This document shows positions 13,697 through 22,318 of a DNA stretch of 23,142 nucleotides, piece by piece. Below the pieces are notes generated by a model. That model ran no database searches and was not told the DNA's origin. It worked only from the letters and a program-made list of their open reading frames with translations. Source of the stretch: an uncultured Lachnospiraceae bacterium (GTDB lineage Bacteria > Bacillota > Clostridia > Lachnospirales > Lachnospiraceae); NCBI GenBank assembly GCA_947631075.1, contig CANRJU010000011.1:1-23142 (forward strand), written 5' to 3'. The translations under genes were made by a program, and so were the position numbers. Every line of letters starts with the position of its first letter. The stretch's first letter is position 1.

Positions 13697-14495
13697 TATA
13701 TCCCTCAACCAGACGGTCATAATCCTCCAGATATTTTTTTAATTTATCATCATCTTTTCCCTTGACCAATCTCCGCTTTCCTTTGCAGAGAAGATAATAT
13801 GTCGTTTTTTCTCCCTCCTCCTTGATTGTAAATTCCCTGTAAGGCTGCGTTATTTTCCCGGTTAAATCCGGAATACTCGCAACCAGTCTGGCGAGCTCGT
13901 CCAGCCTAAAACGCTCAATGGACATATCCAGCTCCCTGATTTGGCTGTCGGCCAGACACAGATAATCATGATCCCTGATTTTTTCTCCCCACCACCCGAA
14001 GTGCGTAACCGAGCTGCGCGTCAGGGGTTCTAAGCTTTCTATTTCCATATTGGACCAGACATTATTTCCTATGGAAAAATAATCCAGGCGCGGCGCGGTC
14101 GCAACCTCCTCAATCGAGTGCAATCGGGTAAAATCATAAATTGCCAGCCCCTTTAACTCTTTATTATTTTTCATATTCCACAAATTTTCGGCTCTTTGAT
14201 TAAAGAAAAAATGAATATATTTTATATTTGCCAAATCCTCTAGCGGCGATAAATCGCTTATCAATTTATTTTTCCAAAAAGAAATAGCTTCAAATTGTCC
14301 TCCATAATTTTGAATCAGGTATTCAAAACACTCCTGATTCAGCCCCGATACGATCAGTGATTTTGCCGCCGGGTGTTCCGCCAGGCGGTCAATCTCCTCT
14401 TTCTCAGTTTTCCCTCCTCCCACATCTCGCTGCACAATCGAGAAATCAAATAGCGAGGTGTCGGAGGTTTCAAAATTAGATAGGTTTATTTTCAT
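13683..14495 (-). CDS. leucine-rich-repeat-like protein of unknown function
   Basis: The start is the ATG at 14495 (MKINLSNFET), with AAAGGAG 7 nt upstream; an ATG 33 nt earlier has no SD. The 270 residues include irregular LRR-like turns (DLSPLEDLANIKYIHFFF, LKGLAIYDFTRLHSIEEV, LDYFSIGNN, IRELDMSIERF) between about 60 and 205. A charged C-terminus (KGKRRLVKGKDDDKLKKYLE) follows. No signal peptide is seen, so it is cytoplasmic. It is 52 nt downstream of the AlbA_2 gene and probably cotranscribed with it. Confidence 0.65.
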   Translation of the reverse strand: MKINLSNFETSDTSLFDFSIVQRDVGGGKTEKEEIDRLAEHPAAKSLIVSGLNQECFEYLIQNYGGQFEAISFWKNKLISDLSPLEDLANIKYIHFFFNQRAENLWNMKNNKELKGLAIYDFTRLHSIEEVATAPRLDYFSIGNNVWSNMEIESLEPLTRSSVTHFGWWGEKIRDHDYLCLADSQIRELDMSIERFRLDELARLVASIPDLTGKITQPYREFTIKEEGEKTTYYLLCKGKRRLVKGKDDDKLKKYLEDYDRLVEGYKKKD

Positions 14496-14547
14496 AAAGG
14501 CGGCTCCTTTTAAACGAACTATTATCAATGGTTTTTAATTACAAAAA

Positions 14548-16122
14548 TCATATTGATATTTTCCATCGTCCTCCGTTATCCGGTCCAATACGATCTATAA
14601 TTCCATTTTTCTTTAAATCCGATATATATCTTGCAATAGTTCTATCCGTAACTCCCAGCCCCGTCCTCATTTCATCTATGGAAACCTGCGGATTATCCAA
14701 TATCATTTTTATAATTTCGCACGCCTTCGCAGCCTTTTTCTTTGAATATTCGGGTATTCGTTCCCTAATCTGCGCCTCAGAAATTTCTATGACATTTTCT
14801 ATGACATTTTCTATGACATTTTCTATGACATTTTCCATTCCTCTCTGACTTTCCCTCTGATTGTTTTCTGTTAAAAAATTCTCATGAACATACAATCTGG
14901 TGATAAAATAACTATGATCTTCATCTGTTTCAAATTCTGGTTTTGGCGATCCATTTTCCTCCAACGCATCCAGAATCTTCTTAAATCCCGTATTTCTTCC
15001 TTCTGTCAGGTGCAGCTCTTTCAAGAAATCCCCAATACGGCGATTCCGATATCTGCGATTGGAAACACGATAATTTTTTAACCCCTCTTGTGTTACAGAA
15101 CGATCGGGGCCTGGATAGCTTACAATCTCTATCCTGTCCATCTCCACCCGTACCTCAATCGGCTCCCTGACATCATACGCGCGATGATACACCGCATTTG
15201 ACAGAGCTTCCTCTATCGCTGCATATGGGTAGTTAAAAAAACGATCCGCCTCTGCTCTGTCAGGATGTTTTACTACTCTCTCTGTAATAATTGTATTTTT
15301 GATAAATCGAAGCGCATCTCTAAGCTGCTGATGAATCGGTCCTTTAAATGTATTTTCAATAATATCATTTCCACCCAGTCCTTCCGGAAACTGGACAATA
15401 TCTATTTGCGTGTAAGGAAAAAACTTGTCTGGTTCCATGCTGAAAAACATTAAACCAACATTCTTTGGCTTCACATATTCTGGCAGATTGCTGATAATAT
15501 TCATGTCACTGCATAACTCTGCAAAATCTCCTGTTTTTGCCTTTTCATATAGAGAACTCTGAATCTCTTTTAAATAGCTCTGAATCAATGTTATATTCAA
15601 ATCCGACAAATCCGCCTGATGATTTACCCGGTCGTCAAAAGGAACTCTGTTTGCAAGACTAAACAAATCCTTCTCCTCATCGTCTGTGGGTTCTACTGTA
15701 TTGGATGCCTTGCGGATATAATGGATGCGCTCCTTATTATCCTTAGCCATAGTTTTAGGAGAAGAATAGGGCCTAGTATCGCCACCTGGACACCAGAGAA
15801 TAAGGAACTGATTGTTCTGATAACTTTCTACACTAATAACCGGCATATATGCAGGCCTGATTAACTTGCATTTCGCATAAATATCTTTTTGATACGCATC
15901 CAGTTTATCTGTCGGAACGCCCTTCAGCGGATACGCCGGGCGACCATTTTCTTCATTTACGCCAATGATAATATATCCGCCGCCCCAGTTGTCAAGATCA
16001 TTTGCAAATGCACAGACTGTTTTCAAGGAAGCTGCGGGATCCCAGCTTTCTTTCAATTCAATTCTTGCCCACTCTACTACATCTCCAGATAATAATGTCT
16101 TTATGCTTGTTGGAATCGCCAT
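14548..16122 (-). CDS. AlbA_2 (Schlafen-like)/HATPase putative transcriptional regulator
   Basis: The start is the ATG at 16122 (MAIPTSIKTL), with AAGGAAG 8-9 nt upstream. The 524 residues contain an N-terminal AlbA_2/divergent AAA_4 domain (about 10-150; IELKESW, GGGYIIIGVNEENG) and a GHKL-type ATPase-like region with EEALSNAVYHR (304-314), SYPGP (335-339) and EGRNTGF (374-380). A tandem NVIE repeat (431-446) and a C-terminal winged helix (about 465-524; DRTIARYISDLKKNGIIDRI) follow. Such proteins are annotated as ATP-binding regulators, and related Schlafen-domain proteins can act on tRNA. A promoter TTGAAA-16-TATACT lies about 60 nt upstream. Confidence 0.85.
   Translation of the reverse strand: MAIPTSIKTLLSGDVVEWARIELKESWDPAASLKTVCAFANDLDNWGGGYIIIGVNEENGRPAYPLKGVPTDKLDAYQKDIYAKCKLIRPAYMPVISVESYQNNQFLILWCPGGDTRPYSSPKTMAKDNKERIHYIRKASNTVEPTDDEEKDLFSLANRVPFDDRVNHQADLSDLNITLIQSYLKEIQSSLYEKAKTGDFAELCSDMNIISNLPEYVKPKNVGLMFFSMEPDKFFPYTQIDIVQFPEGLGGNDIIENTFKGPIHQQLRDALRFIKNTIITERVVKHPDRAEADRFFNYPYAAIEEALSNAVYHRAYDVREPIEVRVEMDRIEIVSYPGPDRSVTQEGLKNYRVSNRRYRNRRIGDFLKELHLTEGRNTGFKKILDALEENGSPKPEFETDEDHSYFITRLYVHENFLTENNQRESQRGMENVIENVIENVIENVIEISEAQIRERIPEYSKKKAAKACEIIKMILDNPQVSIDEMRTGLGVTDRTIARYISDLKKNGIIDRIGPDNGGRWKISI
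14785..14832 (-). repeat. four perfect 12-bp coding repeats (NVIE)
   Basis: TTCTATGACATT is repeated four times without mismatch (14785-14796, 14797-14808, 14809-14820, 14821-14832). It encodes NVIE x4 in the linker between the ATPase-like domain and the winged helix. Each unit is in frame, so copy-number change would alter linker length without breaking the gene. Confidence 0.95.
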
Positions 16123-16345
16123 AACAGTCACTTCCTTTTTATTTTCTACTACAAAAGTATTCCCACTTTTAAGTATATCAATTTGTCCCCATATTTCAAT
16201 AAATTTTTGAAGATAATTGAGAAACCTTTGTCCTGTCCAACGCGCGCGAAATCACAACAAATGGAAAGATCACATATTTGCCGATTTATGATGTGATGTT
16301 CTTTAGCGCAGAGGAAACTTCCGATGTGTTTTTTTAAAAAGCACT
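16123..16345. other. intergenic region between the AlbA_2 gene and the cobalamin operon end
   Basis: It holds the AlbA_2 gene promoter (minus strand TTGAAA-16-TATACT, about 16169-16196). On the plus strand is a short open frame with no start, from about 16221 to 16336, that reads like a protein C-terminus (ETFVLSNAREITTNGKITYL, then PIYDVMFFSAEETSDVFF). That is probably the remnant of a lost gene. No strong terminator for the cobalamin operon is evident; only an A/T-rich GTG..CAC hairpin near 16324-16342 is seen. Confidence 0.4.
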
Positions 16346-17017
16346 TCATCTATTCCGTCCATTTTTTACACATTCAAAAATCCTATTATACATTTTTATA
16401 ATACTCCCCACAGCAAAAGCTGCAATAATGCTGCCCTCGCGTACTCCCTGCAGCTTGCCCAAAAAAGCAAAGCTGATTACCGCAGAAACGACTATATACA
16501 GAATGTCAAAAAATATTTTAATGTTCTCATAACGCCTGCCCGTGACCTTGCTTATCGCGCGGTTCATGGCCTCGCCGGGCAGCATAGCCACTCCGCCCTT
16601 GAGCTGAATCCATATTCCCAGAGCCAGTATCACGCAGCCGAGCAGCATAAACAAAAACTGCATCAGATAGCCCGTAACAGCTATCCCCCGAATCAGCCAG
16701 ACCGACAGGTTGGTCAGATAGCCGTAGACAAAGGCAAGCACCGTCTGAATCGCAATTTCCGCGTAATTGCACTTGCCCTTCAGCACGGCAACCTGCGTGA
16801 TAATCTGAATTACGCTAAGCAAATTCAGCCAGCCTCCGAAGGTCAGCAGACTGCTCACGAGCGATATTGAATAAGGCACGGACGCGACCGGCGATGTGCC
16901 GAGTCCCGCCTTTGTCGAGAACGCCACGCCCATTGAGGCTATAAAAAGCCCCAGCAGAAACAGCATGTAGCGTTTTACAATATCTTTATACCACGCCAAA
17001 TTATCTGTTAACTTCAC
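16346..17017 (-). CDS. YczE/YyaS/YitT-like integral membrane protein
   Basis: This 223-residue protein has about five transmembrane segments (roughly 16-32, 45-66, 82-108, 113-137, 165-190). The N-terminal part contains GLFIASMGVAFSTKAGLGTS, a hallmark of the YczE group, and GVAMLPGEAMNRAISKVTG follows later. The GTG start at 17017 overlaps the end of cbiA by 17 nt, implying translational coupling; a later start is possible. The biochemical role of this family is unclear. Being the last gene of a corrinoid operon, it may help transport cobalt, corrinoid or a precursor, but the sequence itself does not show that. Confidence 0.75.
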   Translation of the reverse strand: MKLTDNLAWYKDIVKRYMLFLLGLFIASMGVAFSTKAGLGTSPVASVPYSISLVSSLLTFGGWLNLLSVIQIITQVAVLKGKCNYAEIAIQTVLAFVYGYLTNLSVWLIRGIAVTGYLMQFLFMLLGCVILALGIWIQLKGGVAMLPGEAMNRAISKVTGRRYENIKIFFDILYIVVSAVISFAFLGKLQGVREGSIIAAFAVGSIIKMYNRIFECVKNGRNR

Positions 17018-18461
17018 TCCTATGCACCACCTTTTTCACAAAATTCTCCGCGAAAGCCGGATTAGACGGATAATACAGATGGGGAAATCCCAGCCAATAC
17101 GTCTCTCCCGTCATAATGCAGTCATATTTCCTGCCAGAAAAAGGCTTGACGGCCACGCAGTCCCCGCCATTATCCGTGCTGTCAAAATAGTGAAATTCAT
17201 GACCGCGGATTTTTTTCCCCGCAGGTAAAAAATATCCTTTTTTATCCTCAATTTCCACATATCCGAATCGCACCAGCTTCCCGGTATATCGGCACTCTCC
17301 CGGAAGAGCTCCCGCCATCTCCTGACGCCGTCCTTCATCCAGCTCCAGAGCGCTATGCAAGTACATAAATCCCCCGCACTCCGCCACCATCGGCATCCGG
17401 CTCTCCCACGCCCTCCTTACCGCCTCCCGCATTTCCCGGTTGGCAGAGAGCTGCTCCGCGTAGACCTCCGGATAGCCGCCTCCCAGCAAAAGCCCCTGGC
17501 AGTCCTCCGGCAGCTTCTTATCGCGTAGCGGCGAAAAGGGAACCAGTTTTGCCCCCCATTTTTCCAGCAGGCGGAGATTATCCTCATAATAAAAGCAAAA
17601 AGCCTCATCCATCGCAACCCCGATTACAGGAGCATTTTTCCCCCTTTTTTTAACAGCGCCATTCATACATTCAACACTGGCGCCAATACCATCAGCGCCC
17701 TCATAACCGGGCTGCATTTTTTCCTTGGTAATGTTTTCGGATTCACTGGACAAATTCCAATTTTCTGCCTCATCTGCTATTTTCATGAGCTCCGGGACAG
17801 ACACCGTCTCCTGAAATTTCCGGGACAGAGCGGACAGTTGTTCCCGGAGGCCGGGCAGCTCGTCCGGCAGCACCAGCCCCAAATGGCGGCTCTCCCACCG
17901 GAACCGGCCATCCTCTGGCAGATATCCCAGGACGCGGATGTTACATTCTTTTTCAATGAGAGGCTTTATGATCCCGTAATAGGACTTGGAAATCCGGTTC
18001 AAAATCACGCCTTTTATGAGATGTTCTGTATCGTAGGCAAGAAATCCCGCAATCAGCGCCAACAGCGACTTTCCCATTCCTCTGGCATTTATCACGAGAA
18101 CGACCGGCGTCCCGGTCACTTTGGCCAGATGATAAGACGAGCCCTCCTCCCGGACGCCCCCCAGACCGTCGTAGAGACCCATGACGCCCTCCATCACGAC
18201 AACCGTATCTCCCCCTCTGGCGGCTTCCGTGGCCGCAAAGAGAGCCTTTGTCTGTTTTTCTCCGGTAAAAAATGTGTCCAGATTTTTGGATGGAACTCCC
18301 AGGACTTTTTGATGAAACAGCGGGTCGATATAATCCGGTCCGCACTTGTAGGCCGCCGCGTTTTTTCCCATCTCCTTTAACGCCTGCAAAAGCGCGCATG
18401 TGACTAACGTCTTTCCGCAGCCGCTTCCGGGAGCGGCAATCATCAGCCTTCTCGCTTTCAT
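17001..18461 (-). CDS. cbiA: cobyrinate a,c-diamide synthase
   Basis: It amidates the a and c side chains of cob(II)yrinate using glutamine and ATP. The 486 residues comprise an N-terminal dethiobiotin-synthetase-like P-loop domain (APGSGCGKT at about 10-18; CGPDYIDPLFHQ; EGVMGLYDG) and a C-terminal class I glutamine amidotransferase domain (LLLGGGYPEVY; nucleophile Cys in MVAECGGFMYL; C-terminal His in RGHEFHYF). An unusually long linker of about 50 residues, rich in Glu, Asn and Gly, separates the domains (about 228-280). The start overlaps the upstream stop as ATGA. Confidence 0.95.
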   Translation of the reverse strand: MKARRLMIAAPGSGCGKTLVTCALLQALKEMGKNAAAYKCGPDYIDPLFHQKVLGVPSKNLDTFFTGEKQTKALFAATEAARGGDTVVVMEGVMGLYDGLGGVREEGSSYHLAKVTGTPVVLVINARGMGKSLLALIAGFLAYDTEHLIKGVILNRISKSYYGIIKPLIEKECNIRVLGYLPEDGRFRWESRHLGLVLPDELPGLREQLSALSRKFQETVSVPELMKIADEAENWNLSSESENITKEKMQPGYEGADGIGASVECMNGAVKKRGKNAPVIGVAMDEAFCFYYEDNLRLLEKWGAKLVPFSPLRDKKLPEDCQGLLLGGGYPEVYAEQLSANREMREAVRRAWESRMPMVAECGGFMYLHSALELDEGRRQEMAGALPGECRYTGKLVRFGYVEIEDKKGYFLPAGKKIRGHEFHYFDSTDNGGDCVAVKPFSGRKYDCIMTGETYWLGFPHLYYPSNPAFAENFVKKVVHRSEVNR

Positions 18462-20497
18462 GCTTCTTTTCCTCCCCGCAAATTAAAAGAGCAGATCCAG
18501 ACGGGATTTTCCGCCCGCATCAGATGATACGGCCCTCTCTTTTCCGCCTGCGACGCCTGTATCTGCACGATTTCTTCTTCCTCCACCGGATACAGGGACA
18601 GAAGCTCCCGGATCTCGCTGACCGTCTCCAGAGTGACGGCGTTGATCACAACCCGCACATTTCTTTTTTTCTCACAGAGAGCCTGGAAAATATCCGCCAG
18701 CCTTCCCCCGCTTCCCCCGATAAATACATGGGTGGGCGCAGGCAGTCCCTCAAAACACTCCGGGGCCTCCCCCGCCACGATTTCCACATTATCCAGGTGA
18801 AATTTTCTTTTATTTTCTTCTATCAAACGGACCACCTCGCTTTTGTGCTCCATGGCAAATACCTGAATATCATCGGAGCGCTCCGCCATTTCCACCGCCA
18901 CAGAGCCGGTTCCGCTGCCCACATCATACGCCACCGCGCGGCCGTGAAGCCGCAGCTTGCAAATGCTGACCTCCCGGATTTCCTCTTTAGTCATGGGGGA
19001 ATCCCCCCGTATAAAATCCAAATCCGGCCGCCCCGGCGTCACGACATATTCCTGAGTCCGAGGATTTTTAACGCAGCAGACATACAGGCCCTGCTTTTCC
19101 ACCTCACAGCACTGCCCCGGCGTCAGACTGCGGATTTCCTGCTCCGGGTAGGACAACTGCCATCCCGTGACGACCCTGCACTCCTCCAGTCCCGCCTCCG
19201 TCAGAATCCTGCCCAGTTCTCTCACATCCTCCGGTCCGGACATCAAGAGAAATGTCTTTTTCGACCGCTCGATTTTCCTCGCTAAATTCGGAACTTTTCT
19301 CCCGTGAATACTGTAAATATCCGCATCTTGATAGTCCTCGCCGATGCTGGCCGCCAGAGCCGCCACGGAGGAAATACCCGGAAGCACTCTAAGCACGGCG
19401 CACAACTCTCCCTTGTGAATTTCTTCCAAAATCACCTGGCGCAGCTTTCCGCACCCGCTGTAAAATCCCACATCTCCTGAAAAAAGAATCACCACCCGGA
19501 GAATCTCCCCCGCAAAATCCCGCTGCATTTTTTTCAGATAAGAAAGAATCTGATCCGCCCGGTAATAGGGCCTTTTTTCTATTTTCGGCTGGTGCTCCGC
19601 AATCAAACGCTCCGCTCCCAGCAGAATATCCGCGTCCTCCAGAGCGCGCCGCACCTCCTCTGTAACTCCCGCCTTGCCGCCCATGCCCGCTCCGGCCAGA
19701 ACCAGTTCCCAGGGCTTTTCCCGTAAAATCCGTTTCCCGCAGAGTTCTTCCAGCTTCCCGCACACCTCCGCGAACGAATATCCTGAATCCCCGCTGTGGT
19801 CTCCCACGACATATAGGTGAATCCCGGCCCGCTCCGCCGCCGACTGCTTTTCCCAAAAACCGCCGACGCGCCCGCTGAATTTGGTCACCATGTGCCGGAT
19901 CTGATACTGGCGGATCGTGGCCTCATTCATCTCCTCGCTAAAAGGTCCCTGCATCGCCAAAATATGACGTCCGGATATGCCCTGTTCCATGCACAGCTTC
20001 AAGCTCTCGATTCCCGGAAGAACCCGCACATACAAGCGCTCCCGCAGTCCGGGCCGCTGACAGAACACCGCCAGCTCCCGGCTGCCGGTCGTGAGCAGTA
20101 TATTTCCCTCGGTGCGCTCTAACGCCTCCGCGCAGTCCTCCATTGTCGCAAATATAATGCGAGGAGGATCCCCGCCGTCCCCATCCGACAAATCGCGCAT
20201 CAGGCGCAGATAAAGCGCGCCGGCCTCCCCCGACGCCCCGCGGATATTTTCCGTGGCCTCCGCGGCATAGGGGTGCGTGGCGTCCACCACAACGTCAAAA
20301 CTTTCATTTTTTATATAACAGGACATTTCGTCCCGGTCCATCCGCCCCCGGCGCACAACGACAAACGGGGACTCCTCCATAACAATCTCCCCATATTCCG
20401 TGGCGACGCACACATGATGGGCGATTTCCGCCTCCGACAAGCGCTCAGACAGCTTCCGCCCTTCGGTCGTCCCCGCAAAAATCAGAATTTTCTTCAA
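18458..20497 (-). CDS. trifunctional CbiJ-CbiE-CbiT corrin biosynthesis protein
   Basis: This 679-residue protein fuses three enzymes. First is precorrin/cobalt-precorrin-6A reductase (about 1-255; ILIFAGTTEGRKL, VVDATHPYA). Next is the CbiE methyltransferase for C5 (about 263-470; LAGAGMGGKAGVT, FSGDVGFYSG, RVLPGISSVAA). Last is the CbiT methyltransferase/decarboxylase for C15 and C12 (about 478-679; RGDSPMTKEEIR, DVGSGTGSVAVEMA, FIGGSGGR). The reactions are consecutive steps, so the fusion may channel unstable intermediates. The start codon is TTG, overlapping the upstream TGA as TTGA. CbiE-CbiT fusion (CobL) is common; adding CbiJ in front is less so. Confidence 0.92.
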   Translation of the reverse strand: MKKILIFAGTTEGRKLSERLSEAEIAHHVCVATEYGEIVMEESPFVVVRRGRMDRDEMSCYIKNESFDVVVDATHPYAAEATENIRGASGEAGALYLRLMRDLSDGDGGDPPRIIFATMEDCAEALERTEGNILLTTGSRELAVFCQRPGLRERLYVRVLPGIESLKLCMEQGISGRHILAMQGPFSEEMNEATIRQYQIRHMVTKFSGRVGGFWEKQSAAERAGIHLYVVGDHSGDSGYSFAEVCGKLEELCGKRILREKPWELVLAGAGMGGKAGVTEEVRRALEDADILLGAERLIAEHQPKIEKRPYYRADQILSYLKKMQRDFAGEILRVVILFSGDVGFYSGCGKLRQVILEEIHKGELCAVLRVLPGISSVAALAASIGEDYQDADIYSIHGRKVPNLARKIERSKKTFLLMSGPEDVRELGRILTEAGLEECRVVTGWQLSYPEQEIRSLTPGQCCEVEKQGLYVCCVKNPRTQEYVVTPGRPDLDFIRGDSPMTKEEIREVSICKLRLHGRAVAYDVGSGTGSVAVEMAERSDDIQVFAMEHKSEVVRLIEENKRKFHLDNVEIVAGEAPECFEGLPAPTHVFIGGSGGRLADIFQALCEKKRNVRVVINAVTLETVSEIRELLSLYPVEEEEIVQIQASQAEKRGPYHLMRAENPVWICSFNLRGGKEA

Positions 20498-21225
20498 AGT
20501 TGATACCCCCGTTTTGTAATGAGCTTTCCATTTCGAATTTCCGATGTGGAATTACCGATAAATACCGTCGTGAACATATTCACCGACACATCCCGCAACT
20601 CCTTCAGCGTGCAGACAAAACTCCGGGTATGTTCCCGGCCGATATTTTCCGCGCAGCCGCAGGGCCTTTCCGCCTCCATATACTGTAAAAGAATATCGCA
20701 GGCCCGCCGCAGATAATCCTCTCTCTTATGGCTTCCCGGATTGTACAGGGCAATGGCAAAATCCCCCGCCGCCGCCGCGCGGAGCCGCTTTTCAATCACT
20801 TCCCAGGGCGTCAGCAGATCGCTGAGGCTGATCGCGCAGAAATCATGATTTAATGGCGCTCCCAGGAGCGCCGCCCCGCTGACCGCCGCCGTGACGCCCG
20901 GCACGACGACAAGCTCTGTGTCCGGATAATCCGCCCCCAGCTCGTACATCAGAGACGCCAGCCCGTAAACGCCTGCGTCGCCGCTGCATACCAGCGCCGT
21001 CTTTTTTCCCAGCGCCGCCTGTTCAAAGCAGAGACGGCATCGCGAAATCTCCTGCCGCATGGGCGTAGAGATCCGCTCTTTTTCCGGATAGAAATCCTCA
21101 ATCAACTGGATGTATGTGGTATAGCCGACAATTACATCCGCGTCGTCGAGCGCTCTTCTCGCCTCCGCCGTCATCATTTCTCCCCGCCCCGGTCCCATGC
21201 CCACGATATAAATCTTACTCTGCAT
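20494..21225 (-). CDS. cbiH: precorrin-3B/cobalt-factor III C17-methyltransferase
   Basis: This 243-residue SAM-dependent tetrapyrrole methylase contracts the ring with methylation at C17. Family signatures: IYIVGMGPGRGEMMT at the start, ADVIVGYTTYIQLI, CSGDAGVYGLASLMYE (the SGDxGxYG loop), VVPGVTAAVSGAALLGAPLN and ALYNPGSHKR. It overlaps cbiG by 11 nt and the fusion gene by 4 nt. No Fe-S extension is visible. Confidence 0.94.
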   Translation of the reverse strand: MQSKIYIVGMGPGRGEMMTAEARRALDDADVIVGYTTYIQLIEDFYPEKERISTPMRQEISRCRLCFEQAALGKKTALVCSGDAGVYGLASLMYELGADYPDTELVVVPGVTAAVSGAALLGAPLNHDFCAISLSDLLTPWEVIEKRLRAAAAGDFAIALYNPGSHKREDYLRRACDILLQYMEAERPCGCAENIGREHTRSFVCTLKELRDVSVNMFTTVFIGNSTSEIRNGKLITKRGYQL

Positions 21226-22318
21226 CCCAAGTCACACTCCATTCCCGCCTGGCAATGGCCAGCGTCATTCCCTCCGCCTTTTTCTTCTCACAGACGAGAA
21301 CGCCTCCCGGCCCGCACGCCTTCAGCGCCGCCCGCTCGCACACATTATCGACGCCCACCTGCTCTTTTACAAATTCCGAGCCGTGAAATTCGCCGGGCAC
21401 CTCCGCCAGTTCCTCGGCGGAATAAGTAAAAAAAGACACCCGTTTTTTCTGACACCACTGAAGAAATCCCGGCTCCTCTTTTTTTTGATCGATTGTGGCA
21501 AGAGCAAAAACCTCTCCCTCGGAAATCCCCGCTTCCCGGAGACTCCTCGCAATAAAATCCGCGACTGCCTCCGCGTCCTTTCCCCTTTTGCACCCCATGC
21601 CGACCACATACAATTTCGGCCTCAGCAAAATCTTACAGGGAAATTCCTTTTTTCCCTCGGAAATCACAAGATCCACCGGCTGTTCAGGCGGATATTTAAC
21701 AACGCGGATTTCTCCTCCCGTCTGATTTTCCAATTCGGATGAAAATAAAGAATCCGCGTCCGGCAGAAATTTTTCCTGTATGGAGGCTGTGAGAATCTCC
21801 CCCGCCAGCGCCCGTGCGGATACCTTCGCAATTCCCTCCCGGTTCACGATTTCCAATCCATTTTTTTTCGCAAATAGATCTACAGAAAATACGCGGTTGA
21901 TATCCGTGGCCGTGGTGATCACGGGGACGACCCCCATCACACGGGCAATCTCCTCCGCCAGCTCGTTGGCGCCGCCCAGATGGCCGGACAAAATGGGAAT
22001 CACATATTCTCCCCTCTCGTCCATCACAAGCACCGGATTGTCCCGGCATTTGTCCTTCACCCACGGCGCGATGGCCCGCACCGCAATGCCGCAGGCCCCG
22101 ATAAAGACAAGCGCGCCCTCGCTCTCCATCCGCTCCCCCGCCCACGCCGTCACACTGCCGGAAACGCGGATTACGGGCGATTTTTTTTCAAAAGCCGAAC
22201 ATTTTGCGTACAGCGCGGGTGGCTCCGCCAGACGGTTCTCCCTCTGCCACCGCTCCCCCAGCTTCTCCGCCAGGCGGATTCCCTTTTCTGTAAAACTGAT
22301 CACATTAAGTTTCATCAT
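21215..22318 (-). CDS. cbiG: cobalt-precorrin-5A hydrolase
   Basis: It opens the delta-lactone of cobalt-precorrin-5A, releasing acetaldehyde; this marks the anaerobic (cobalt-early) pathway. The protein is 367 residues from the ATG at 22318 (MMKLNVISFT), with AAAGG 6 nt upstream. The open frame continues 97 codons further upstream, but that stretch only overlaps cobM and is not part of the protein. Motifs: FIGACGIAVRAIAPWVKDK, PILSGHLGGANELA, TTATDINRVFSVD, and a C-terminal domain with VVGMGCKRG and ALATIDQKKEEPG. It overlaps the end of cobM by 14 nt. Confidence 0.93.
   Translation of the reverse strand: MMKLNVISFTEKGIRLAEKLGERWQRENRLAEPPALYAKCSAFEKKSPVIRVSGSVTAWAGERMESEGALVFIGACGIAVRAIAPWVKDKCRDNPVLVMDERGEYVIPILSGHLGGANELAEEIARVMGVVPVITTATDINRVFSVDLFAKKNGLEIVNREGIAKVSARALAGEILTASIQEKFLPDADSLFSSELENQTGGEIRVVKYPPEQPVDLVISEGKKEFPCKILLRPKLYVVGMGCKRGKDAEAVADFIARSLREAGISEGEVFALATIDQKKEEPGFLQWCQKKRVSFFTYSAEELAEVPGEFHGSEFVKEQVGVDNVCERAALKACGPGGVLVCEKKKAEGMTLAIARREWSVTWDAE

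Noticed and set aside
16149..16349. 66-codon minus-strand open frame between the AlbA_2 gene and the YczE-like gene
   Set aside because: There is no ribosome site and the composition is not protein-like. The plus-strand remnant in the same place reads better.
18524..19285. 253-codon plus-strand open frame opposite the CbiE-CbiT part of the fusion gene
   Set aside because: It is a shadow of a GC-rich gene, with His/Arg/Pro-rich composition and no ribosome site.
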